From positions 1-64,000 of the forward strand of contig NZ_WNHB01000018.1 in assembly GCF_009718825.1 (NCBI RefSeq): a stretch of DNA of 64,000 nucleotides, read 5' to 3'. The position numbers were made by a program, and so were the translations under genes. Positions 38,055 through 47,317 of this stretch are shown one piece after another; position 1 is the stretch's first letter; every line of letters begins with the position of its first letter. The notes below the pieces were generated by a model. The model saw nothing but the letters and a program-made list of their open reading frames with translations. It was not told the DNA's origin and ran no database searches. The DNA is from Terrilactibacillus tamarindi. Lineage in GTDB: Bacteria; Bacillota; Bacilli; Bacillales; Sporolactobacillaceae.

Positions 38055-38261
38055 ATGATGATAGAAAAAAACGCACAAAAAACGATCTCTTATTCCGACC
38101 AACTCTTTCGAAAATTGAGCCGCTCTATTCGTAACCTTCAACACCTAACCGCTGAAGCTTTATTAGAGAAGATCACTAGTATCATGTTTGGAATGATTCT
38201 ATTACTTGGTATTCCCTATTTCATCTACATCTTAATCCGGTTTTTGCTCTTGTCCCATTAA
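38055..38261 (+). CDS. Small single-span membrane protein
   Basis: The gene starts at ATG 38055 with AAGGAGGAG upstream. The 68-residue product has a charged, helical first half (KLSRSIRNLQHLTAEALLEK) and a C-terminal hydrophobic helix (MFGMILLLGIPYFIYILIRFLL). I do not recognise it. Its last 30 bases overlap the end of the convergent yppE gene. Confidence 0.65.
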   Translation: MMIEKNAQKTISYSDQLFRKLSRSIRNLQHLTAEALLEKITSIMFGMILLLGIPYFIYILIRFLLLSH

Positions 38262-38621
38262 CTGCTCAAGGATCGTATCTAGGGCATAATCAATCGCATG
38301 AATGGTATTTAGAAATCGTTTCCTTCGCGTATCTTTCTGAAAAGCCGTTACCGAAACAATGGATAAATTTTCAACTAAATTTTCTACCTGAAGTGGATAG
38401 ACGTACTTAGGATGACATTCACGAACCCATGTCATGACAAGAGGTTCAAATTCCTCAAGGATTTCTTTTAATTCATCAGCGAATGGTTTAACCATACCAA
38501 AGAAGTCGATTTCCTCTTCAGGGTGGGTTGTCCGTTCAATAAATATATCATGCAAGGCTTTATTTTTCAGACGTAATTTTTCAGTCAGTAATTTTAATGT
38601 TTGGAACTTGTTAGAATCCAT
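38232..38621 (-). CDS. yppE: YppE (DUF1798) protein
   Basis: This helical protein of about 129 residues matches the YppE/DUF1798 family, which forms a small four-helix bundle of unknown role. In B. subtilis it also sits beside recU-ponA. The open frame begins at 38645, but GAGGTG at the right spacing favours ATG 38621 (MDSNKFQTLKLLTEKLRL). Conserved-looking parts are EEIDFFGMVKPFADELK and HPKYVYPLQVENLVEN. It overlaps the convergent membrane protein gene at the 3' ends. Confidence 0.8.
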   Translation of the reverse strand: MDSNKFQTLKLLTEKLRLKNKALHDIFIERTTHPEEEIDFFGMVKPFADELKEILEEFEPLVMTWVRECHPKYVYPLQVENLVENLSIVSVTAFQKDTRRKRFLNTIHAIDYALDTILEQLMGQEQKPD

Positions 38622-38687
38622 GTCATTCACCTCTTGACACATCATACCAAAAGGACTATAGAATGGGAAATGTTGTCCTTTGAACCG

Positions 38688-39044
38688 TTAATTAAGTGTA
38701 CCTGTATGAATGGGTTGCAAGCGTTTAGCCTTAACAGGGGTGAAACGATAAACTGAGTTTTGCTCTGTTGATATTTGATGTTTTTGGGCAAACTGATCTA
38801 ACTCATTATCAATAGTTTTCATCTGTTCATCAATACGTTGCATGGCAAGATAAATGTTCTCTAACTCCAAGCGTTGTTTCTGTACTTCCTGACTGATCAT
38901 TCTTTCTGCTTTATTCTCGACTTTACGTTCCATTTGTTCTAATTTTAATTCAAACAAATCGAGTCGAAAGGAAAAGTCCTCTTTCGTTTTACCATTGTTT
39001 TGATTGTTAGTCATCTCGCTTGTATCCATTGCTTGTTTTGACAT
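38688..39044 (-). CDS. Coiled-coil protein in the ypp region
   Basis: The reading frame is open from 39089, but GAAGGAGTG places the start at ATG 39044 (MSKQAMDTSEMTNN). The 118-residue product is highly charged with a long heptad-like helix (RLDLFELKLEQMERKVENK to TIDNELDQFAQKHQ) and a basic tail. It lies between yppE and recU, where B. subtilis has other small ypp genes. I cannot assign it to one of them. Confidence 0.6.
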   Translation of the reverse strand: MSKQAMDTSEMTNNQNNGKTKEDFSFRLDLFELKLEQMERKVENKAERMISQEVQKQRLELENIYLAMQRIDEQMKTIDNELDQFAQKHQISTEQNSVYRFTPVKAKRLQPIHTGTLN

Positions 39045-39194
39045 ATCGGTCACTCCTTCAGTTTTTGTTGTAATTACACATTTCTTCATCCCGTTTCATT
39101 TCCCTTCCCTCTTGACAAAACAAGTGTCCCTTCTTCAAAGAAAGTGTCTTTTCTTTTGATTTAGTAAAAATTCGACAATAAGAGGAAATAAAGC
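39045..39194. other. Intergenic region upstream of the recU leader
   Basis: No gene is visible. TTGACA at 39112 has no matching -10 box at normal distance. An imperfect repeat AAGTGTCCCTTCTT / AAGTGTCTTTTCTT lies at about 39122-39155. Confidence 0.35.
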
Positions 39195-39369
39195 GGGGAT
39201 CCTTGAAATGATTAATCTGAAACCTATCGCTTATAAACTTATTTCTAAGCCATATGAAATAAAAAGAACAAAAGATCCCCTTTTTTGTTATAATAGGTCT
39301 GTTATCTTGTCATTAGTGGGATTATTCATGTGTTTTCAGATTCATACTCTAATCCCTTTAAATGATTGA
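39195..39369 (+). other. recU upstream region: hairpin with T tract and overlapping 53-codon ORF
   Basis: GGGGATC (39195) pairs with GATCCCC (39274), which is followed by six T residues. An inner 7-bp stem (TTATTTC / GAAATAA) lies within, so this may be a small RNA or attenuator. The same stretch is also an open frame (39208-39369, MINLKPIAYK...) with one hydrophobic segment (SVILSLVGLFMCF) and only a weak GGGGA signal. The two readings conflict and neither is proven. Confidence 0.4.
39286..39294 (+). promoter_or_regulatory. Extended -10 promoter for recU-ponA
   Basis: TGTTATAAT directly follows the T tract of the preceding hairpin and lies about 110 bases before recU. Confidence 0.5.
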
Positions 39370-39402
39370 AAATGAATACTTAAGCAAAAGGAGTTTTGCC
39401 TC

Positions 39403-40017
39403 TTGACCTTTTATTATCCTAATGGTAAACCCTATAAGGAGCCTTGTGAAACGGGTAAAAAAACGATCAAACCCATGAATAAAAATAAGATCCAATATGG
39501 GAATAGAGGGATGTCCTTAGAAGATGACTTAAACTTAACAAATCGATACTACCTTGAACGACAAATGGCCGTGGTACATAAAAAACCCACTCCAGTACAA
39601 ATTGTAAAAGTTGACTACCCTAAGCGTAGTCAGGCTAAAATCACGGAGGCTTATTATAGACGTGCTTCAACAACGGATTATAATGGTGTTTTTCAAGGTA
39701 AGTATATTGATTTTGAGGCAAAAGAAACGCATAATGTTAACTTATTACCGCTCAAAAATTTTCATGATCATCAAATCAAACACATGAGACAGGTAATGAT
39801 GCAGCAAGGTATTTGCTTCATTATTATTAAGTTTTCAAAAAAACAGGATGTATATTTACTTGATGCGGGTATTCTTATTCGGTATTGGGATCTTCAACAT
39901 ACGGGTGGAAGAAAATCGATTCCAAGGGAGACAATAGAACGTGAAGGCTATTTAGTTCCTCAATCGTATTTGCCTCGTCTTGATTATCTCTCTGTCGTCA
40001 AGCAAGTATACTTATAA
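39403..40017 (+). CDS. recU: Holliday junction resolvase RecU
   Basis: RecU cleaves Holliday junctions in recombination and repair. The start is TTG 39403, with AAAGGAG upstream. The 204-residue protein has an N-terminal stalk region and the nuclease core motifs GKYIDFEAKET and FIIIKFSKKQDVYLLD, in which the Asp, Glu and Lys residues bind metal. recU before ponA is the conserved Bacillales arrangement. Confidence 0.95.
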   Translation: MTFYYPNGKPYKEPCETGKKTIKPMNKNKIQYGNRGMSLEDDLNLTNRYYLERQMAVVHKKPTPVQIVKVDYPKRSQAKITEAYYRRASTTDYNGVFQGKYIDFEAKETHNVNLLPLKNFHDHQIKHMRQVMMQQGICFIIIKFSKKQDVYLLDAGILIRYWDLQHTGGRKSIPRETIEREGYLVPQSYLPRLDYLSVVKQVYL

Positions 40018-40098
40018 CTTAGCCATAATTATTTGATAGCATTCGAATAATATATGTGAATGAGAATAGCCGCTGTAGAAAGGTAGGATTTTACAACT

Positions 40099-42816
40099 AT
40101 GGTCGAATATAATTCGAGAATGGAAAGACGGAGAGCCATGCAGAAACAAAAAAATAAAAACGCTCAGCATGGACAAAAACCGAATCCAACGAAGAAAAAT
40201 AGAAAAAAAGGTTTCAAACGAGTTGCCCTTATTTGTTTACTTCTGTTCTTATTTTTCATTCTTGCTAGTATGATAACTGTATTTGCAATCATAAAGAATG
40301 CACCTGCGTTGGATCCTAAAATGCTTAAAGACCCCATTTCTAGTCAAATTATGGACAAGAATGGAAAAATGGCGACCAATGTATTTAATGGTAACAATAG
40401 AACTTATTCAGATATAGATAAAATACCGAAAAATGTGCAAAATGCGTTTATTTCAACTGAAGATGCTCGGTTTTACCAACATTTTGGTATCGATCCATAT
40501 CGTATCGGTGGCGCAGTCGTCGCTCAATTTAAAAAAGGATTTGGATCTGAAGGTGCAAGTACGATTACACAGCAAGTGGTACGAAATTCATTTTTAACCC
40601 AGAAAAAACAAATGACAAGAAAAATTCAAGAAGCTTATCTTGCCATTAAATTAGAACAAAAATATACTAAAAAACAAATTTTAGAAATGTATCTTAATAA
40701 AATTTATTTAGGAGCTGGTGCCACTTATGGCGTTTCAAATGCTTCTAAACTCTACTTTGGTAAAAATATTCAAGATGTGAACCTCCCTCAAGCGGCCATG
40801 CTCGCAGCCATGACGAGGAATCCAGGGTACTATGATCCATTAAGACAACCTAAGCATGCCAAACAGCGACGAGACCTCGTTCTTGATTTGATGGTTCAAC
40901 ATCAAGCCATTTCAAAAGAAGAAGCTGAAAAGGCAAAAGAAGTTTCGATTAAAGAAATGACTAAAGGACACGCAAAAGTTAAACAAAATAAAACGAAATA
41001 TAGTGCTTATGTGGACTATCTCTATAAAGAATTAGTCGAAGATAAAAAAGTCATCTCAGCAAATGATTTTTATAACGGTGGACTAAAAATTTACACGTCT
41101 CTTGATCCTGCCATTCAATCTCGAGTGGAAGAAGTCCTTGATAATGAAAATAACTTCCCTGGAGTTAAACATAATTTTCAGGCAGGCATTTCCATTGTGG
41201 ATACGAAAACCGGATCCATTCAAGCCATTGGTGGAGCGAGAAATTATGTTAAAGGAAATTTCAACTATGCGACATCAGATAGTAATAACATAGGATCGAC
41301 AGCTAAACCTATCATTGACTATGGCCCTGCTGTTGAATATATGCATTGGGCAACGAATCATACGGTGGATGATACGGCTGCAGAGGCCCATTATTCTGGG
41401 GGACAATCTTTCGGAAACTGGAATAGTACCTTCGAAGGCCCGATGACGATGCGCCGGGCATTGGCGCGATCTCGAAATGTTCCTGCTGTCCAAACGTTAA
41501 AGATCTTGAAAGATCAAGTTGGCGATGCAAAAATTAAACAATTCACTAAAAAATTAGGTATCCCACTCGATACAGTCTATGAAACATACGGGATCGGTGC
41601 ATTTGGCGTCTCACCATTACAGCTCGCTGGAGCCTACGCTACCTTTGGGAATAATGGTAATTATAATCAACCCTATGCAGCGATTAAAATTGAATATCCG
41701 GATGGTCAAATTCAAGATCTTGATCATGTTCAGCATGTTGCCATGCATGACTATACAGCTTATATGATTACCGATATGTTGAAAGATGTCGTAACCAGCG
41801 GGACAGGAACAAATGCAAACCTTCCAGGCGTACCTTTAGCCGGAAAAACAGGCACACAAAATGTACCTGAAGAGATAGTTAAAAAGTACAATCTAAGCAG
41901 CTATGAGGAACGAAATGGAGCGATCAGTTCGTGGTTTGTTGGTTACACTACTAAATATACGGCTTCCATATGGACTGGATATAGTAATTCTAATGATAAG
42001 AATGCCGGCCATGTATTGATCGGAGAAGAACAGCACTACAATCAAAACCTATTTAAATATATCATGAGTGGATTCATGCAGGGATCTCAAGATTTCAAAC
42101 GACCCCATTCTGTCATAGATATTGGTGGTGGAGAACTCGCCGTAAGAGGTACTCAATCTGAGGTTCGAAAAGAAGTTGAAAAAGATAAGGATGAAGCTAA
42201 AAAAGTCGATTCACCTACTGGATTGAATGCTCAATATAATGAAGCATCCAAAGTCGTTTCAATTCAATGGAATTATGACGATGATGCAACATTTATAGTT
42301 AAGCAAGACGGCGGACCAAGTACATCCACTTCAAACAAACAAGTGACCGTCCAAAATGTCACGCCTGGTCGAACTTACACGTTTACTGTTACTGCGAAAA
42401 CGGAAGATGGTTTAAGTAAACCGGCTAGTGTTGCCATTAAAATACCGCAAGCTGCAACAACGAATCCTAATGAAAACTCAAATAATCAGGAAAATAATAG
42501 AAACTCAAACACTAATAATAACGGAAACGCTAATAATAACGGAAACAATAGTAATAACGGAAACACCAATAATAACGAAAATACTAATAGTAACGGGAAC
42601 ACTGATAATAGTAACAGGAATAATGGTAATAACCCGAACAATAATCAAAATACGAATGAAAATACCAATACTACAGACGATAGCAATACATCAGCAAACA
42701 ATGATAAACCAACTAACGGTACTGAAGATGAAAATCAAAGTCAAACGCAAAATCAAAATGACAAGAAAGACGATTCGAACAAACAAGAAAAAGATCAGAA
42801 AGATAATAATCAATAG
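40099..42816 (+). CDS. ponA: Penicillin-binding protein 1A (PonA) with Asn-rich tail
   Basis: This bifunctional cell-wall enzyme has a short basic cytosolic start, one membrane helix, a glycosyltransferase domain (STEDARFYQHFGID, GASTITQQVVRN) and a transpeptidase domain with GSTAK, SRN and AGKTGTQN motifs. A fibronectin type III-like domain follows (about 700-790). The last 110 residues are almost all Asn, Thr, Ser, Gly, Gln and Asp, encoded by imperfect tandem repeats of an AATAATAACGGAAAC-like unit. B. subtilis PonA also ends in a low-complexity tail, but this one is unusually long. No strong ribosome binding site precedes ATG 40099; ATG 40120 is an alternative. Confidence 0.93.
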   Translation: MVEYNSRMERRRAMQKQKNKNAQHGQKPNPTKKNRKKGFKRVALICLLLFLFFILASMITVFAIIKNAPALDPKMLKDPISSQIMDKNGKMATNVFNGNNRTYSDIDKIPKNVQNAFISTEDARFYQHFGIDPYRIGGAVVAQFKKGFGSEGASTITQQVVRNSFLTQKKQMTRKIQEAYLAIKLEQKYTKKQILEMYLNKIYLGAGATYGVSNASKLYFGKNIQDVNLPQAAMLAAMTRNPGYYDPLRQPKHAKQRRDLVLDLMVQHQAISKEEAEKAKEVSIKEMTKGHAKVKQNKTKYSAYVDYLYKELVEDKKVISANDFYNGGLKIYTSLDPAIQSRVEEVLDNENNFPGVKHNFQAGISIVDTKTGSIQAIGGARNYVKGNFNYATSDSNNIGSTAKPIIDYGPAVEYMHWATNHTVDDTAAEAHYSGGQSFGNWNSTFEGPMTMRRALARSRNVPAVQTLKILKDQVGDAKIKQFTKKLGIPLDTVYETYGIGAFGVSPLQLAGAYATFGNNGNYNQPYAAIKIEYPDGQIQDLDHVQHVAMHDYTAYMITDMLKDVVTSGTGTNANLPGVPLAGKTGTQNVPEEIVKKYNLSSYEERNGAISSWFVGYTTKYTASIWTGYSNSNDKNAGHVLIGEEQHYNQNLFKYIMSGFMQGSQDFKRPHSVIDIGGGELAVRGTQSEVRKEVEKDKDEAKKVDSPTGLNAQYNEASKVVSIQWNYDDDATFIVKQDGGPSTSTSNKQVTVQNVTPGRTYTFTVTAKTEDGLSKPASVAIKIPQAATTNPNENSNNQENNRNSNTNNNGNANNNGNNSNNGNTNNNENTNSNGNTDNSNRNNGNNPNNNQNTNENTNTTDDSNTSANNDKPTNGTEDENQSQTQNQNDKKDDSNKQEKDQKDNNQ

Positions 42817-42818
42817 TA

Positions 42819-42885
42819 AAGAAAACGTGCAAAGGTGCAGACAGAGACCTAGTTGCATTTAAATATTTATACTTTCTTAAAGTGT
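42819..42885 (+). repeat. R3 structured repeat, copy 1 (3' UTR of ponA)
   Basis: TGCAAAGGT and ACCT-AG-TTGCA form a stem with loop GCAGACAGAG, followed by a second hairpin TATACTTT / AAAGTGTA. The same arrangement occurs at 56715-56798, with 36 of 44 bases identical across the first hairpin and its flank. Confidence 0.6.
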
Positions 42886-42890
42886 AAACA

Positions 42891-42920
42891 AAAACCGCTG
42901 AAGAGTTTCAGCGGTTTTTA
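42891..42920. terminator. Terminator between ponA and ypoC
   Basis: A 12-bp stem (AAAACCGCTGAA / TTCAGCGGTTTT) with a 4-nt loop serves both convergent transcripts. Confidence 0.92.
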
Positions 42921-43442
42921 CATTTTTCTTATTTTCCTTGCGACATATTTTTTCCTTAATTCATCATACAAAGCATTTAATTGAATAAAACTTGCATGAT
43001 GCACGGGTTTATGACAAATGTAACGAACGCGGTCCGGAGCGTTCACAGGTATTAAAGCTAATCTTACCATATCACGATACAAAGATTGATCTAATGTAGG
43101 AACAGGTTTACCATTTATCCAAAATAGAAGGTCAATATAATTGGCTAAGGCTAATATAATAATGGCTTGCACATGCTTCCCTCTTCGATTATGGAAGGCG
43201 TCTTTTAATTGTGGGCTAATCATTTTCCAGTGATCAAATAGTGCTTCAACAGATCCAATGTCTTGCCATGGCCATGTCGTTATCTGATCATCATGACTTA
43301 GATATAATACATCATAGAAAAACGGAAAGCTATCTTGCGTCTTTATGTCTAAGGGTAACATATCCCCTTCATGGTAAAATGGCGGATAACAAAATGAACG
43401 AGGAATTCTTATTTTAACGGTATCATTTTTCAACGCTAACAT
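42918..43442 (-). CDS. ypoC: YpoC-like protein
   Basis: The 174-residue protein follows nth with a 20-base overlap, as in B. subtilis. It has YPPFYHEGDMLPLDI, PFFYDVLYLSHDD and INGKPVPTLDQ segments and a basic C-terminus (RKKYVARKIRKM). No known catalytic motif is visible. The assignment rests on length, position and general resemblance. Confidence 0.8.
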   Translation of the reverse strand: MLALKNDTVKIRIPRSFCYPPFYHEGDMLPLDIKTQDSFPFFYDVLYLSHDDQITTWPWQDIGSVEALFDHWKMISPQLKDAFHNRRGKHVQAIIILALANYIDLLFWINGKPVPTLDQSLYRDMVRLALIPVNAPDRVRYICHKPVHHASFIQLNALYDELRKKYVARKIRKM

Positions 43443-44094
43443 CTCTTAAATTTTTATTCATACGTTTTTTCCCTTCACGGCAGAGGTCTAGGAGTGGACA
43501 CTCAGGGCACTCAGGTCTCTGAGCTTTACAATGATATCGCCCGAAAAAAATCAATCGATGATGGGTTTCAGACCATCTTTCTTTAGGAACGATCCTCATT
43601 AACGTTTTCTCCACTTCCAGTACACTGTCTTTCCATCGACAAATTCCTAGACGTTTTGATACACGCTCGACATGTGTATCAACAGCGATAGCTGGCTCAC
43701 CGAATGCGACCGAGACGATAACATTGGCCGTTTTCCGTCCAATTCCAGCTAATTTTAATAATTCTGCGTGATTTGAAGGAAGTTCCCCTTCGTAATCTTC
43801 AATTAACTGCTGACATAGTTTTCGTATATGCTTCGCCTTATTACGATATAATCCAATTGAGCGAATGTCATTTTGTAACTCTTCGATTGATACAGCTAAA
43901 TAGTCTTCTGGATGATGGTATTTTTGAAATAGATGAGGCGTTACTTTGTTAACGAGTGCATCTGTACATTGTGCAGATAAAATCACGGCGATAGCTAACT
44001 CGAAAGGATTGTGATGGTGTAATTCACAATGCGCCTCGGGAAACATCTCACCAATGACATCTAGCGCTTCGAGCGTTTTTTGTTTACTTAACAT
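43423..44094 (-). CDS. nth: Endonuclease III
   Basis: This base-excision DNA glycosylase/AP lyase removes oxidised pyrimidines. The helix-hairpin-helix LAGIGRKTANVIV carries the catalytic Lys, followed by the catalytic Asp in AIAVDTHVERVSKRLG. A C-terminal 4Fe-4S cluster is formed by HCKAQRPECPECPLLDLC. The length of 223 residues is standard. It is preceded by dnaD (24 bases) and overlaps ypoC. Confidence 0.96.
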   Translation of the reverse strand: MLSKQKTLEALDVIGEMFPEAHCELHHHNPFELAIAVILSAQCTDALVNKVTPHLFQKYHHPEDYLAVSIEELQNDIRSIGLYRNKAKHIRKLCQQLIEDYEGELPSNHAELLKLAGIGRKTANVIVSVAFGEPAIAVDTHVERVSKRLGICRWKDSVLEVEKTLMRIVPKERWSETHHRLIFFGRYHCKAQRPECPECPLLDLCREGKKRMNKNLRDVSVEK

Positions 44095-44118
44095 GAGCCC
44101 TTCCCTTTCTCCTCCTTA

Positions 44119-44817
44119 TTATTTTTCTAACCAATTATACAAAGGAAATGTCTGTTGCACTTGATTTTCTTTCTCTTTCACAGGACGTTGATAGCCTTTC
44201 GTATGAGAACGAATTTTTTCACCATGTGCTTTTGCCTGTTCTAATGTAGTGATGCCCTTTTTCTTCCAATCAAATAAGATACGATCAATGTAACGGAAAT
44301 TTAGTTTGCCAGAAATCACAGCCTCTCGTAGAGCGCCTTTGATTAGCTGTACCGAATGGTGATCTTCTTCCAACCATAGGGATAAGGTTTCACATTCGAT
44401 CGGAGATAATGGTCGACCAAATTCATTCTCGAATATCGTATACAAACTCTCTTCCTCTTGTTGATTGGGTTCAGCTTCCGTTTTACAATACTCAGATACC
44501 ATTCTTTCCCATAATGGATCAAGGGAATAGCTTTCGGAATAAAGGTGATGATCATTATTTTGTTCAATAGCTAAATAGCCTTGTTGAATAAGCTGTCTTA
44601 ATAATTGAGCACATTCCGTCCTAGTTAATGTCATTTTATGAGATAGATCTTCAAGTGAAGGAAAGCAAATTCCTTTTATAATGAATGCATGTAATTGGAT
44701 AAGTAACATACAACTCTTTTCATTCAGACCCATTGTTTTATATGTCTCTAATAATAACGTTGGAATCATAATATTTCCATTCAAGATCATTTCTTTTAAC
44801 TTTTTATTCTCCATCAT
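44119..44817 (-). CDS. dnaD: DNA replication initiation protein DnaD
   Basis: DnaD helps load the replicative helicase at oriC and at restart sites. The 232-residue protein has an N-terminal winged-helix oligomerisation domain (about 1-115) and a C-terminal DnaD/DnaB2 domain (FENEFGRPLSPIECETLSLWL to NFRYIDRILFDWKKKGI). AAGAGGTG precedes the start. It heads the dnaD-nth-ypoC operon. Confidence 0.94.
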   Translation of the reverse strand: MMENKKLKEMILNGNIMIPTLLLETYKTMGLNEKSCMLLIQLHAFIIKGICFPSLEDLSHKMTLTRTECAQLLRQLIQQGYLAIEQNNDHHLYSESYSLDPLWERMVSEYCKTEAEPNQQEEESLYTIFENEFGRPLSPIECETLSLWLEEDHHSVQLIKGALREAVISGKLNFRYIDRILFDWKKKGITTLEQAKAHGEKIRSHTKGYQRPVKEKENQVQQTFPLYNWLEK

Positions 44818-44976
44818 TCGACACCTCTTATGCCATTATAACATGCTAAAAGTATGGATTGTGACTCATATGATTAATAAATAAAAAGAAGAATGATTAG
44901 AAATATTGTATAAATGAAGGATGATGTTTAGGTTATAGTACAATAAAAACCCCACATTGTGAGGTTCTTAGAGGTT

Positions 44977-45118
44977 GTTCAAAAAGCCACCAAATGATAA
45001 GCTGCGAATCTCGGCGTTGGCTTGTTTTTCCGGTCCTCATGTAGTAAAAACCTACATTCCGGTCCTCAAAACGGCGCCGCCTTGATCTTCTTGCTTCTAA
45101 TTTGTCACCTTTTTGAAC
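44977..45118. mobile_element. R2 MITE-like element, unit 1
   Basis: The 142-bp unit is bounded by perfect 10-bp terminal inverted repeats (GTTCAAAAAG / CTTTTTGAAC), extended imperfectly to about 26 bp. It encodes no protein. It is joined to unit 2 by the 15-base spacer TCGCATACAAAGGTT. Confidence 0.8.
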
Positions 45119-45133
45119 TCGCATACAAAGGTT

Positions 45134-45309
45134 GTTCAAAAAGCCACCAAATGATAAGCTACGAATCTCGGACGCTATCCAAGAGGATCTTCAACTAAAA
45201 TCGCTCACGTCCTGTGGCTGGCGTTGAAGCTACCACATCCTGTGGAATGCCGGTCCTCAAAACGGCGCCGCTCTTTTCTTCTTGCTTCTAATTTGTCACC
45301 TTTTTGAAC
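45134..45309. mobile_element. R2 MITE-like element, unit 2
   Basis: This 176-bp unit shares its termini and CTTCTTGCTTCTAATTTGTC end with unit 1 but has a different interior (CTCACGTCCTGTGGCTGGCG). Units 1 and 2 fill most of the 44818-45325 gap between dnaD and asnS. No transposase is nearby. Confidence 0.8.
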
Positions 45310-45325
45310 ACAAACTTTTATTGTA

Positions 45326-46621
45326 TTAAGGATAAATACGGTTTAATAATCTAGGGAATGGACTTGTTTCCCTAATATGTTCAATTCCACAAACCCATGC
45401 GACGGTTCGTTCAAGACCTAAACCGAAACCTGAATGTGGAACCGAGCCATATTGTCGAAGTTCCAAGTACCACTTGTATGCAGGATCGGTTAAATTATGC
45501 TCTTCATATCGTTTCTTAAGAAGCTCTAAATCGTCAATCCGTTGACTACCTCCAATAATTTCTCCATATCCTTCTGGAGCGAGGAGGTCTGCACAAAGAA
45601 CTACTTCCTCACGACCCGGCTGTGGTTTCATATAGAATGCTTTGATCGCAGTTGGATAATTGGTGACAAAGACAGGAAGATCGAAACTTTCGGCAATCGC
45701 CGTCTCATGAGGTGCCCCAAAATCCTCACCCCATTCTATATCATCAAATCCTTTATCTTTCAACAATTTAATCGCATCATCATAAGTGATTCGTGGGAAC
45801 GGGGCTTTAATTTTTTCAAGTTTACTGATATCTCGGTCAATGGTCTTCAAATCCGTTGGACAATTTTTAAGGACGGATTGAATGAGAAAAGAGACATAAT
45901 TTTCTTGAATAACAAGACTTTCTTCATGATCAGTAAAAGCCATCTCAGGCTCAATCATCCAAAACTCAATTAAATGGCGACGTGTTTTTGATTTTTCAGC
46001 ACGGAAAGTGGGTCCAAATGAAAATACTTTACCAAAGGCCATCGCGGCTGCTTCCATATATAATTGACCACTTTGAGACAAATAAGCATCACGGTCAAAG
46101 TATTCAGTATGGAATAAATCTGTTGATCCTTCAGCTGAACTTCCAGTTAAAATCGGTGGGTCAATTTTAATGAAGTCATGATGATTGAAAAATTCATAGG
46201 TTGCTCGAATGATTTCATTTCTAATTCTTAATATGGCATGTTGTCTTGAGGATCTTAACCATAAATGGCGATGATCCATCAAAAATTCTGTGCCATGTTC
46301 TTTTGGTGTGATTGGATAATCTATGGCATATTGTATAATGTCGATATCTGTCACCGTGAGTTCAAATCCAGATGGAGCTCGGTCATCTTTACGAACGAGA
46401 CCTTTAACATATAATGAACTTTCTTGTGTTAGATGTTTTGCCGCTTCCCAGGCTTCCTCCGATACTTCTTTTTTGACAAGAACGCCTTGGATAAAACCTG
46501 TACCATCCCTCAATTGTAAAAATTGAATTTTTCCACTGGAACGTTTATTAGCTAACCATACGCCGATCGTCACTTCTTGATCGACATATTGGCTGACTTT
46601 TGAAATGGTTGTTTTTAACAT
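45326..46621 (-). CDS. asnS: Asparaginyl-tRNA synthetase
   Basis: This class IIb synthetase has an N-terminal OB-fold anticodon domain (about 15-100, [24 protein letters not shown]) and the catalytic core. The core has motif 2 [21 protein letters not shown] and motif 3 [20 protein letters not shown] puts the start at ATG 46621 (MLKTTISKV, 431 residues). It lies 18 bases after ypmB; in B. subtilis aspB lies between them, so aspB is missing here. No T-box leader is present. Confidence 0.96.
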   Translation of the reverse strand: MLKTTISKVSQYVDQEVTIGVWLANKRSSGKIQFLQLRDGTGFIQGVLVKKEVSEEAWEAAKHLTQESSLYVKGLVRKDDRAPSGFELTVTDIDIIQYAIDYPITPKEHGTEFLMDHRHLWLRSSRQHAILRIRNEIIRATYEFFNHHDFIKIDPPILTGSSAEGSTDLFHTEYFDRDAYLSQSGQLYMEAAAMAFGKVFSFGPTFRAEKSKTRRHLIEFWMIEPEMAFTDHEESLVIQENYVSFLIQSVLKNCPTDLKTIDRDISKLEKIKAPFPRITYDDAIKLLKDKGFDDIEWGEDFGAPHETAIAESFDLPVFVTNYPTAIKAFYMKPQPGREEVVLCADLLAPEGYGEIIGGSQRIDDLELLKKRYEEHNLTDPAYKWYLELRQYGSVPHSGFGLGLERTVAWVCGIEHIRETSPFPRLLNRIYP

Positions 46622-46639
46622 AAATATGACCTCCAATTT

Positions 46640-47125
46640 CTAAATATGCAAAATATGTTGTATCTCTTCCCCATCATCAAAAGTTAAAGAGACATAGTTG
46701 TAATGTTTATGATGATCGAGAAACGTAATTTCCCATATTGGAACATCATCTATTGCCCCAAGTTTAACTGAAACAACTTTCAAGGTGTCATACTTAAGTG
46801 CGTAGAAAATACTTAAGGCTTTACTTTCTGTTATGCCATCCTTTACTTTTCTTTCAATGTAACTCCCCTTCTTTGCATCGGGCACCCATAGATAAACATC
46901 CTGACCCTTTCTCTTAGTTTTAATTATGTGATAAGGAGTTTTACCATTGTAGTAAGTCACATCTGAAATTTGTGAAGATGAAATCTTGTAATGTTTTTCT
47001 GCCTTCTGTACGGCTGTTTTTTCTTCTTTATTTTTATAAGTGACTGTTTTGTGATAAGTTATCCATGATTGTGAAATGACCACTATAACAATAATTGAAA
47101 CGATAATTATAATCCATTTTTTCAA
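46640..47125 (-). CDS. ypmB: YpmB family membrane-anchored protein (DUF5590)
   Basis: One N-terminal membrane helix (KKWIIIIVSIIVIVVISQSW) anchors an exported PepSY-like domain of about 130 residues (KAEKHYKISSSQISDVTYYNGKTPYHIIKT). The function is unknown. It is immediately followed by asnS and is probably transcribed with it. Confidence 0.85.
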   Translation of the reverse strand: MKKWIIIIVSIIVIVVISQSWITYHKTVTYKNKEEKTAVQKAEKHYKISSSQISDVTYYNGKTPYHIIKTKRKGQDVYLWVPDAKKGSYIERKVKDGITESKALSIFYALKYDTLKVVSVKLGAIDDVPIWEITFLDHHKHYNYVSLTFDDGEEIQHILHI

Positions 47126-47317
47126 AATATCACCTTTTATGTACTTAAATCTTGTTAAATTTAGTTTTAAAATACGACTCTCCCTTATATAGAAATGACA
47201 TCTCTGCCATTCATATCCTCCTTTACGTAAAATCTGTTAGACATAGTTCAATGGAAAAAGGTCAAACTATGATTACCCTACTTTAAAGGGAAAAATGATT
47301 CCTAACTCACACGCTTT

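Noticed and set aside
42428-42862. Ile/Thr-rich frame overlapping the end of ponA
   Set aside because: It is the shifted reading of the Asn-codon repeats in the ponA tail.
44933-45139. 68-codon frame within the R2 elements
   Set aside because: It follows from the repeat sequence, has no start signal and is not preserved in the other R2 units.
44977-45309. CRISPR array
   Set aside because: The repeats are long, few and end in inverted repeats, with no short regular repeat-spacer pattern and no cas genes.
46622-46640. T-box leader for asnS
   Set aside because: Only 18 bases separate ypmB and asnS, and no T-box sequence is seen upstream.
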